From Methanosarcinales archaeon (GTDB lineage Archaea > Halobacteriota > Syntropharchaeia > Alkanophagales > Methanospirareceae): a DNA stretch of 6,748 nt. Both the position numbers and the translations under genes were made by a program. Below the pieces are notes generated by a model. It was given only the letters and a program-made list of their open reading frames with translations. It did not search any database and was not told the DNA's origin. The DNA lies in contig JAUXGS010000049.1 of the NCBI GenBank assembly GCA_030621945.1, forward strand, positions 1 through 6,748, given 5' to 3'. Positions 1-5,257 of this stretch are shown here, piece by piece; within the stretch, counting starts at the first letter, position 1, and each line of letters opens with the position of its first letter.

Positions 1-27
1 CCCAAGTTTGAGTGCTATCCGCTCCAT
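1..27 (-). CDS. possible 5' end of a leftward gene, cut by window edge
   Basis: Read on the minus strand, an ATG at 27 opens a frame of nine codons (MERIALKLG) that runs off the left edge without a stop. The amphipathic, basic beginning looks like a normal protein N-terminus. A good TATA-like element (TATAAAAT, minus strand, 97-90) lies about 66 bases upstream, which would give a leader of about 40 nt, and a weak AAAGG lies just before the start. The gene would be divergent from trmJ. Nine codons are far too few to name a product, and the frame could be chance. Confidence 0.4.
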
Positions 28-82
28 CTATGCCTTTATGCTTAATTCTACAAAAGGTTAGTACCTGTAATGTAAGTAATGA

Positions 83-98
83 GTTTATTATTTTATAG
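83..98 (-). promoter_or_regulatory. TATA-like element for the leftward edge gene
   Basis: The minus strand reads CTATAAAATAATAAAC, close to an archaeal TATA box. Transcription would start near position 67 and give the gene at 27 a short leader. The rest of the 28-177 interval is AT-rich; weaker elements on the plus strand (ATAAAAAG near 104-111, AATTTAG near 115-121) may serve trmJ, but none is clearly best. Confidence 0.4.
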
Positions 99-177
99 AT
101 AGAGATAAAAAGAGAATTTAGTCGAGGAAGGTGCGCTTGCTTATTGCTTACGGTTTAAGATAAATACGAAAGACGAC

Positions 178-897
178 ATGGAAGTCAGGGTAATTCTCGT
201 GGAACCGAAGAACGAAGAGAATATAGGGGCGGTAGCGCGCGTGACAAAAAACTTCGGCTTCTCAGACCTTTATCTCGTTAATCCACCGAATATCGGGAAG
301 AAGGCATTCTCTGTCGCTTCTCACGCCTCTGATGTGCTTAGCGCATGCACAATAGTGAACTCAATAGAAGAAGCGATTGCGGACTCTGCTATTGTCGCGG
401 GTACCACTTCTAAGCCGGGGATTTCAGTTAATAAACATCTTAGAATGCCTTTCTTCTCACCGCAAGAGCTGAAAAAGAAGGTAGAAGATAAACGTGGAAT
501 CGTCTCTCTTTTATTTGGTCGTGAAGATGTTGGGCTCTTGAATGAGGAGCTTATGCGGTGTGATCTCGTGGTCTGCATTCCTACGAGTCCCGGCTATCCC
601 GTGATGAACCTCTCGCATGCCGTTGCGGTAGTTCTGTATGAATTACGTGATGTGGGAGCGGATTCTGGAGCGGTTTCTGGAGAGCTACCATTAGCATGTT
701 TAGAGGATAAAGAACGTTTGTTTGCTCATATAAGTATGTTTCTGGACGAGATTGAGTATAGGGATTATAAAAAGGAGAAGACCGCGCTCATGCTCAGAAG
801 AATACTTGGCAGAGCTGAACTCACAGCGAGAGAGGTGCAAACGCTGCGAGGAATCTTAAGAAAAGCAGAACGGAAAATGGGCGAGGATGAACCTTAG
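178..897 (+). CDS. trmJ: tRNA 2'-O-methyltransferase TrmJ (SpoU/SPOUT family)
   Basis: The 239-residue product has the three SpoU-class motifs in order: motif 1 with NIGAVAR (N15 to R21), motif 2 with LFGREDVGL (residues 112-120, Arg115 and Glu116), and motif 3 with PTSPGYPVMNLSHA (135-148, Asn144). These build the knotted SAM-binding site of SPOUT methyltransferases. The C-terminal helical part (about 200-235, containing LRRILGRAELTAREV) is typical of TrmJ rather than TrmH. By family, the enzyme transfers a methyl group from SAM to the 2'-hydroxyl of the nucleotide at position 32 of the tRNA anticodon loop; archaeal members are known to act on cytidine. The length is full for the family. No Shine-Dalgarno sequence precedes the ATG, and the start is chosen because the conserved VILVEP strand begins within four residues of it. 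It is convergent with the PGF-CTERM gene downstream. Confidence 0.93.
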   Translation: MEVRVILVEPKNEENIGAVARVTKNFGFSDLYLVNPPNIGKKAFSVASHASDVLSACTIVNSIEEAIADSAIVAGTTSKPGISVNKHLRMPFFSPQELKKKVEDKRGIVSLLFGREDVGLLNEELMRCDLVVCIPTSPGYPVMNLSHAVAVVLYELRDVGADSGAVSGELPLACLEDKERLFAHISMFLDEIEYRDYKKEKTALMLRRILGRAELTAREVQTLRGILRKAERKMGEDEP

Positions 898-908
898 AGG
901 AGATGAAA

Positions 909-990
909 GGATTAAGATAATCCGTTCTTAGAAAGAAAGTTTGATCGAATCTCCTTTTATCTTATAAAATCGCTTTTATCCTCTTTTTCT
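909..990 (+). terminator. convergent intergenic region with hairpin and T-tracts
   Basis: trmJ and the PGF-CTERM gene converge on this 91-base gap. A perfect small hairpin, GGATTA-AGA-TAATCC, lies at 909-923. It is followed by several T-tracts on the plus strand (954-957, 974-977, 983-987). Archaeal RNA polymerase terminates at oligo-T stretches, so these tracts are the likely end of the trmJ transcript. The minus strand has only shorter T-runs here for the opposing gene. Confidence 0.45.
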
Positions 991-1963
991 ACCTATCTCT
1001 CCGCTTCTGCGCCCGACATTGATAGATAAGAACAAAGGTAAATGCAGCGATTGCAGTAACGGCAGTGAAACCCGGCACTTTCCGATTATCTCCAGTTGCT
1101 CCTCCTGTGGTGCCAGCACCAGGTGTTGGTGTTGCAGTGGGCGCTTTTTCCTGTAACATCAATGTCTCGTTCAAGCCGCCGATAGAGATATTAAAGTTGG
1201 CAGGCACTTCACCGAGTTCCTTCTTCGTCAGGCGGAACGTAACGGTAGTATTCTCGTTATTTTCAAGTTTAAGCGTTTTTGTCGCCTTCACCTCCGTGCC
1301 ATTGACATCGAGATAAACGGTCTCGCCTTTCCAGTTCCCCTTTCCACCTAAGTTCGTTACGTTCACGGTTACCGTAACCGTGGTTCCAACCACAGCGGGA
1401 TTCGGCTCGATTGTGAGGTTGCTATACGTGTAGTTAATAGGTGGGTACAGCGTTGCATCTTCATACACGTAGAAATGCATGTACGGTGTCCTCCCGATGA
1501 GTTCTCCCCCTTTATTACTGTCTGTTGCTTCTACCCGGAACCGGTAGTCACCTATTTTGTCGTTCTTACCTATGGAGAACGATATGATTCCGTAGGTCTC
1601 TTTGTAGTGCGTTGAATCGTAGTTGATTAGCTTTGAGCTACTTGTGCTGGCAGTGAATGTTGCACCTGTGGGTCTCGTCCCTGTCATTGTAAACTTAATA
1701 GAAGGTTTATAGTCACCAGTCTTCATGTCTTTTTTGGTCTTACCCTCTGCTTCCACGTAGATCTTCACGGTAGATCCCTGCGGGAAATGGTCATTGTAAT
1801 GCGGCACATAATCCTTATATTCCTTCGCCTCGACGCAGATGACCGCCTTAATAGATTTACCAGGGCCGTAAACGGGGTCGGATGCGAGTGCTGGCATCAT
1901 AGATGCCGATAGCAGCACTATGCATACAACTACCGCGACCAATAACTGCACTTTCTTCCGCAT
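989..1963 (-). CDS. secreted PGF-CTERM surface protein with CARDB-like domain
   Basis: With the start at 1963 the protein has 324 residues. It begins with a clear signal peptide: MRKK, a hydrophobic core of about 20 residues, and an AxA site (PALA-S, cleavage near residue 27). Residues about 30-168 form a beta-rich region I do not recognise. Residues about 178-273 resemble a CARDB/Ig-like adhesion domain (TVTVNVTNLG, NNENTTVTF). A Thr/Pro/Gly-rich linker follows, then PGF (297-299), a hydrophobic segment and a basic tail (QKRRDR). That tripartite end is the PGF-CTERM signal, which archaeosortase A processes to attach proteins to the membrane by a lipid. Seven N-glycosylation sequons lie between the linker and residue 180, fitting an exported glycoprotein. 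ATGs at 2005 and 1978 would extend the frame by 14 or 5 residues, but the TATA box at 1987-1996 lies between 2005 and 1978, and its spacing to 1963 suggests leaderless translation from 1963. Function unknown. Confidence 0.86.
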   Translation of the reverse strand: MRKKVQLLVAVVVCIVLLSASMMPALASDPVYGPGKSIKAVICVEAKEYKDYVPHYNDHFPQGSTVKIYVEAEGKTKKDMKTGDYKPSIKFTMTGTRPTGATFTASTSSSKLINYDSTHYKETYGIISFSIGKNDKIGDYRFRVEATDSNKGGELIGRTPYMHFYVYEDATLYPPINYTYSNLTIEPNPAVVGTTVTVTVNVTNLGGKGNWKGETVYLDVNGTEVKATKTLKLENNENTTVTFRLTKKELGEVPANFNISIGGLNETLMLQEKAPTATPTPGAGTTGGATGDNRKVPGFTAVTAIAAFTFVLIYQCRAQKRRDR

Positions 1964-1986
1964 CACTTTTTTGTGCATGATAGAAG

Positions 1987-1996
1987 TTATTATATA
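1987..1996 (-). promoter_or_regulatory. TATA box of the PGF-CTERM gene
   Basis: The minus strand reads CCTATATAATAACTT. The TATA core is centred about 29 bases before the ATG at 1963, so transcription would begin at or within a few bases of that ATG. No Shine-Dalgarno sequence precedes any of the three possible starts, in keeping with a leaderless mRNA. The element also indicates that this gene need not depend on read-through from the receiver genes upstream. Confidence 0.55.
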
Positions 1997-2038
1997 GGAG
2001 TACATTTAAAAGATTCGGTGGTAATTTAATTGTTATAT

Positions 2039-2482
2039 TCAGTACCCGAACGAAAGAATAGCATCTAAAAGTCCTTCCATCTTCTTGTTCTTTTCAACAA
2101 TAAACGCTGACTTCAGCAGGTACCCTGTGCCCTCCTCATTATACACACTCCTTATGTCTTCGGTCTCATCCGACACGGTGAGAACTACAACCGGTATGTC
2201 TTTCAACCTTTCTTCACTCTTTATTCGCTTCAGCACCTCCAATCCATCAAGCTTTGGCAGACGAAGGTCGAGCACAATTATGTCTGGCTTTGGATACTTC
2301 TCCTTCGATGCGTAATCACCCCGGTTGTAAAGATACTCCAGTGCCGCTTCTCCATCTCTGCATACCCAAATCCTTTTTTTCAATCCACTATGCTCTAAAG
2401 TATTCTTAATAAGAAGCACATGCTCCTCCAAATCTTCTACAACTAATATTTTTATCCTCTTCTTCTCCTTATTCCAAACCAT
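2039..2482 (-). CDS. stand-alone response regulator receiver, Rcp1-like
   Basis: The 147-residue protein is a single REC domain with no output domain. Active-site residues are complete: acidic pair E16-D17 in ILVVED, phospho-acceptor D72 in VLDLRLPKLDG, switch Thr102, and Lys124. The Lys is followed by Ser (LLKSA) instead of the usual Pro. The longer loop before the acceptor strand (YNRGDYASKEKYPKPD) is typical of Rcp1-type receivers, which in other organisms are phosphorylated by phytochrome-like or PAS-containing kinases. Its start lies inside the end of the atypical receiver gene (31-base overlap) and is preceded by GTGAT, so the two are probably co-transcribed and coupled. It is a close paralogue of the receiver at 4561-5094 but has a shorter, different C-terminus. 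The likely phosphodonor is the divergent kinase at 2998-4416, an inference from position. Confidence 0.93.
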   Translation of the reverse strand: MVWNKEKKRIKILVVEDLEEHVLLIKNTLEHSGLKKRIWVCRDGEAALEYLYNRGDYASKEKYPKPDIIVLDLRLPKLDGLEVLKRIKSEERLKDIPVVVLTVSDETEDIRSVYNEEGTGYLLKSAFIVEKNKKMEGLLDAILSFGY

Positions 2483-2865
2483 TTTTTATCACTCTTCAAT
2501 GCGCTGCCTATGCGCTTTTCTATTTCCGCTTCCGATGTCGGCTTCTTCATATATCCCTTTGCACCCACCTTTAACGCATCAGCTATCATTTCCGGTCTAT
2601 CAAAATTTTCTTCGATGAGCATAATAACCACAGCAGAGGCATCCTCAGTTGCTATCCAACGTGCTACTTCGATGCCATTTATCCCATCTCCATCTAACGC
2701 AATATCGATAAATGCAATGTCCGGCTTCAGTTCCATATACCGCTCTACCGCCTCTTTACCTCCCCGAGCGTCCCCCACAACGTCAAACCCGAGTTTTTCC
2801 AATGCTGTTGCGATAATACTAATAGATGGGAAACCACTTGCTATCAATACCTTCCCCCTTTTCAT
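2452..2865 (-). CDS. atypical stand-alone receiver (CheY-like) domain protein
   Basis: From the ATG at 2865 the protein has 137 residues and is a lone REC fold. The phospho-acceptor Asp54 (AFIDIAL) and Lys108-Pro109 (GYMKKP) are present. The acidic pair that binds Mg2+ is missing: where a typical receiver reads VDD, this one reads ASG (residues 9-11). The conserved switch Ser/Thr is also absent; strand 4 reads IMLIEEN with Ile84 at that place. The DGDGINGIEVA stretch is like receivers often found attached to archaeal kinases. It is therefore probably a low-activity or phosphorylation-independent receiver, though this is inference. The C-terminus is strongly basic (IRRRRG). The frame is open to 2952, but that extension runs through the TATA box at 2889-2896, so 2865 is preferred. 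It is the first gene of a two-receiver operon divergent from the kinase. Confidence 0.9.
   Translation of the reverse strand: MKRGKVLIASGFPSISIIATALEKLGFDVVGDARGGKEAVERYMELKPDIAFIDIALDGDGINGIEVARWIATEDASAVVIMLIEENFDRPEMIADALKVGAKGYMKKPTSEAEIEKRIGSALKSDKKWFGIRRRRG
2488..2492 (-). promoter_or_regulatory. ribosome binding site inside the upstream gene
   Basis: GTGAT on the minus strand lies five bases before the ATG at 2482 and matches the archaeal anti-Shine-Dalgarno core (GATCACC on 16S rRNA). It sits within the last codons of the atypical receiver gene and supports both the start at 2482 and translational coupling of the two genes. Confidence 0.6.
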
Positions 2866-2888
2866 AGTTCTACTTCTTCTTTTAGCTT

Positions 2889-2896
2889 TATATATA
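2889..2896 (-). promoter_or_regulatory. TATA box of the two-receiver operon
   Basis: The minus strand reads AGTTATATATAAAGC. The core is centred about 28 bases before the ATG at 2865, nearly the same spacing as at the PGF-CTERM gene, and again no Shine-Dalgarno is seen. The mRNA is probably leaderless. Confidence 0.6.
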
Positions 2897-2931
2897 ACTT
2901 TATTTATTGTAAAATGTGACCTCTCACCTTG

Positions 2932-2938
2932 TATATAT
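2932..2938 (+). promoter_or_regulatory. TATA box of the histidine kinase gene
   Basis: TATATAT preceded by TTG lies 43 bases from the leftward TATA box, forming a compact divergent promoter. Transcription would start near 2961 and give a leader of about 37 nt to the ATG at 2998, with GAGG at 2986-2989 as a modest Shine-Dalgarno. A second candidate, TTATACAT near 2961-2968, would give an almost leaderless transcript. Between the two facing TATA boxes lies a short inverted repeat, GTGA-CCTC-TCAC (2916-2927), which could be an operator. Confidence 0.5.
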
Positions 2939-2997
2939 CGATTAAACATCAACTTAAAAGTTATACATTAATCTGGATAGGGAAAGAGGCACCTATA

Positions 2998-4416
2998 ATG
3001 AAAAAAGAGCGATCTCCTAACATAAAACTTGATAAGAACATTATTGTATTGCATTTTACCATAGTAGCCTGTGTTATCTTAGCTTTTTATGTTGCGTTCG
3101 TTATACGCACGACTGTCGTCTATACTCACCTTTTCTATATTCCTATCATTTTAGCCGGGATGTGGTATTATAAGAAGGCCGTTTACGTTGCATTTGGGCT
3201 CGGTGTGGTTCACATCCTTGTGACGTTTTTCTCACCCCCTCCTCTTTCCATAGATGTGTTTGGAAGAGCGGTTATTTTCATCGTCGTTGCGTATGTTATC
3301 GGGTTTGTGAGTGAGCAGAGGGCTGAAGGAGAGGATGCGTTGAGAGAGAGCGAGGAGAAATACAGTGCATTCTTCAAAACATCAAGAGACCCTGTATTCA
3401 TTACTTCCAAAGAGGGTAGAGGGGTAGACGTGAACGATGCTGCTGTGGAGCTTTTTGGCTATGAAGACAGAGATGAATTGCTAAAGGTCAACGTGCCTGA
3501 CTTATATAAAAATCCAGAAGAAAGGAGAAGACATACCCAACTAATTGATCAACAAGGATTTACAAAAGATTTTGCCGTTAATTTACGAAGAAAAGATGGC
3601 AGTATCATCAACACCCTTATCTCATCAGTCATAAAGAAAGACGGAAACGGGAACGTAATAGGCTATCATGAGACAATCAGGGACATCACCGAGCGCAAGC
3701 GGATGGAAGAGGAACGAGAGCGTATTTTTAAAGATATAGAAGTAAAGAACTCCGAGATGGAGCGGTTCGTCTACACCGTCTCTCACGACTTACGGTCGCC
3801 GCTTGTTACCATACAAGGTTACACCGAGTTGCTCCGAAAAGATATAGAACGAAATGAGACAGAACAAGTGAAAACCGACTTGAAGTATATAGCAAACGCC
3901 GCTACGACGATGGACCTCCTTCTGAAGGACACACTGCAACTCTCTCGCATTGGGCGTGTGACGAATCCACCAGAGGATGTGCCGTTTGGAGAGATTGTTA
4001 AGGAAGCTCTGGAGCTGATAGCAGGGCATATAAAGTCGAGTGGTGTGGACGTATCTACGGCTAATGACTTCCCTACGGTTCATGTGGACCGCATGAGGAT
4101 GAGGGAGGTGCTTGTCAATCTCATTGAGAACAGCATAAATTACCGCGGCGAACAGCCAAGCCCAGAAATAAACATTGGGTATCGTGTAGATGGCGGGGAG
4201 ACCGTGTTCTTTGTGCAGGATAACGGAATAGGAATGGACAAAAGCCAGCATAAGAAGGTGTTCGATCTTTTCTACAAGGTGGACAAGAGTAGCAAGGGAA
4301 CAGGTGCAGGATTAGCAATCGTGAAACGAATAATCGAGGTGCAGGGAGGCCGCATATGGATAGAATCAGAGAAGGGTAAGGGATGCACGATTTGTTTTAC
4401 GTTGCCTATTGTGTGA
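2998..4416 (+). CDS. membrane PAS sensor histidine kinase
   Basis: From the ATG at 2998 the protein has 472 residues. Four hydrophobic helices span about 14-36, 43-58, 61-79 and 88-104, with almost no extracytoplasmic loop; THLFYIPIILAG is a stretch seen in many membrane kinases of archaea and bacteria. A PAS domain follows (about 117-232, ending in the typical RDITERKRMEEE), then a short coiled linker. The HisKA box is FVYTVSHDLRSPL with phospho-acceptor His263. The ATPase domain has the N box NLIENSINY (374-382), G1 DNGIGM (408-413) and G2 GTGAGLAIV (434-442). All catalytic motifs look intact. It should autophosphorylate on His and pass phosphate to receivers; the flanking stand-alone receivers are likely partners. 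The signal is unknown; no haem or cofactor site is evident in the PAS domain. A TTG at 2929 would extend it by 23 residues, but that codon is upstream of the promoter. Confidence 0.95.
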   Translation: MKKERSPNIKLDKNIIVLHFTIVACVILAFYVAFVIRTTVVYTHLFYIPIILAGMWYYKKAVYVAFGLGVVHILVTFFSPPPLSIDVFGRAVIFIVVAYVIGFVSEQRAEGEDALRESEEKYSAFFKTSRDPVFITSKEGRGVDVNDAAVELFGYEDRDELLKVNVPDLYKNPEERRRHTQLIDQQGFTKDFAVNLRRKDGSIINTLISSVIKKDGNGNVIGYHETIRDITERKRMEEERERIFKDIEVKNSEMERFVYTVSHDLRSPLVTIQGYTELLRKDIERNETEQVKTDLKYIANAATTMDLLLKDTLQLSRIGRVTNPPEDVPFGEIVKEALELIAGHIKSSGVDVSTANDFPTVHVDRMRMREVLVNLIENSINYRGEQPSPEINIGYRVDGGETVFFVQDNGIGMDKSQHKKVFDLFYKVDKSSKGTGAGLAIVKRIIEVQGGRIWIESEKGKGCTICFTLPIV

Positions 4417-4516
4417 ACTCCCAAAGCAAAGGTATCTGGAAATAGAAGAAGAATTACCCGATGAGCTACGTAGACCCTTGCATTCGCATTCTCCAGTGGA
4501 AATGGTCCCCAAAAGC

Positions 4517-4524
4517 TTATATAT
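4517..4524 (+). promoter_or_regulatory. TATA box and palindrome before the second Rcp1-like receiver
   Basis: TTATATAT is centred about 40 bases before the ATG at 4561, so transcription would start near 4546 and leave a leader of about 15 nt. That start point falls within the inverted repeat GTGGT-A-ACCAC (4545-4555), which could be an operator or a hairpin at the 5' end of the mRNA. The receiver therefore probably has its own promoter despite following the kinase on the same strand with a 144-base gap. Confidence 0.5.
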
Positions 4525-4560
4525 GGAGTGGAAAGAAACCTTATGTGGTAACCACTACAA

Positions 4561-5094
4561 ATGAAAGATAAACCTGCTGTGACCCTGCTTGTGGAAGATA
4601 ATGAGGCGCATGCAATGCTTACAATGCGCGCTCTTGAAGATATGAAAGCGACAAATAAAATTTATTGGGTTAGTGATGGCGAGGAGGCGCTTGATTATCT
4701 CTTTCGTCGTGGTAAATATGCAAGCAAGGAAAATAGTCCTCGACCTGATTTAATTCTTCTCGACTTGCAACTGCCCAAACTCGATGGTCACGAAGTGCTC
4801 AATGTGATAAAGCAATCTGAAAATTTGAAAGTTATACCTGTAGTAGTGCTCACCACATCGGAGAACGAAAAGGATATAGCTCAGGCATATGAAAATTATG
4901 CCGATAGTTATCTTGTAAAATCCGCGGATTTCGGTGTGTTCTCCGAAACTGTACGAGAATTGAGCTTTTATTGGCTTATGCAGAACAGACCATCCCGGGA
5001 AAGGCGGCGATTGGATAGCGATATAGGATCTAAATGCAACGTGAAGAATCAACACATTCCACTATCTCCTCAAATCGCTCTTCCCTCCACCTGA
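4561..5094 (+). CDS. stand-alone response regulator receiver, Rcp1-like
   Basis: The 177-residue product has one REC domain (about 6-140) and a polar tail of about 37 residues without recognisable fold. The active site is complete: E12-D13 (LLVEDN), acceptor D68 (LLDLQLPKLDG), Thr98, Lys120. As in its paralogue at 2039-2482, Lys is followed by Ser-Ala (LVKSAD), and the loop RRGKYASKENSPRPD matches the other's almost residue for residue. The last helix (FSETVRELSFYWL) is characteristic of Rcp1-type regulators, which dimerise through the receiver and have no DNA-binding part. It lies 144 bases after the kinase gene on the same strand and is a natural candidate for its phosphate acceptor. The end of the gene overlaps a possible small ORF in another frame; the tail after residue 155 is of low complexity and could be a recent extension. 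Confidence 0.94.
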   Translation: MKDKPAVTLLVEDNEAHAMLTMRALEDMKATNKIYWVSDGEEALDYLFRRGKYASKENSPRPDLILLDLQLPKLDGHEVLNVIKQSENLKVIPVVVLTTSENEKDIAQAYENYADSYLVKSADFGVFSETVRELSFYWLMQNRPSRERRRLDSDIGSKCNVKNQHIPLSPQIALPST

Positions 5095-5180
5095 ACAAAC
5101 ACATCTCTTCGGATGTACCAGCTATAATCGCAATAGTCGAAGCGGCGAAGGAAGGAGCGCATCTGCTCAGCTCAATATAG
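5034..5180 (+). CDS. possible 48-residue hypothetical protein
   Basis: An ATG at 5034 opens a 48-codon frame overlapping the last 61 bases of the receiver gene. The second half, HLNKHISSDVPAIIAIVEAA followed by KEGAHLLSSI, reads like a real amphipathic helical protein segment rather than random translation, while the first half is Ser/Thr-rich. AGGATC ending six bases upstream is a weak ribosome binding site, and translation could be coupled to the receiver. I recognise no family. It might instead be the leftover end of a decayed gene, or chance. Apart from this, the 5095-5257 interval holds only T-rich terminator-like sequence. Confidence 0.33.
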   Translation: MQREESTHSTISSNRSSLHLNKHISSDVPAIIAIVEAAKEGAHLLSSI

Positions 5181-5200
5181 AATGGAAAAAATGCAAGTTT

Positions 5201-5236
5201 GATTTTTTGGATTTAGAGTTTTGGATTTCTATCTTT
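5201..5236 (+). terminator. T-rich terminator with tandem repeat
   Basis: After the receiver and small ORF, the plus strand has a run of six T (5203-5208) and further T-rich sequence, including two copies of TTTTGGATTT (5205-5214 and 5219-5228) at a 14-base period. Oligo-T tracts are the known archaeal termination signal. The region lies between convergent genes. Confidence 0.45.
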
Positions 5237-5257
5237 ATCTACCCCCCTTCTACCTCG

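Noticed and set aside
1..40. Possible 3' end of a tRNA (GTTTGAGT resembling a T-loop, followed by CCGCTCCA)
   Set aside because: The T-loop lacks the invariant TTC, the arm next to it cannot form a 5-bp stem, and the minus strand gives a better explanation as a gene start.
30..98. Rightward 22-codon frame starting ATG at 30
   Set aside because: No ribosome site, AT-rich composition, and it runs through the likely TATA element; it looks like chance.
909..923. Hairpin GGATTA-AGA-TAATCC as a bacterial-type intrinsic terminator
   Set aside because: The stem is only 6 bp and AT-rich, with no T-run directly after it; the later T-tracts are the better termination signal in an archaeon.
2510..2971. 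Long rightward open frame opposite the atypical receiver
   Set aside because: It is antisense to a recognisable receiver gene, and its translation is hydrophobic and Ser-rich, as expected of a shadow frame.
3790..4251. 153-codon leftward frame opposite the kinase
   Set aside because: It is antisense to the conserved kinase catalytic domains and has no recognisable motif.
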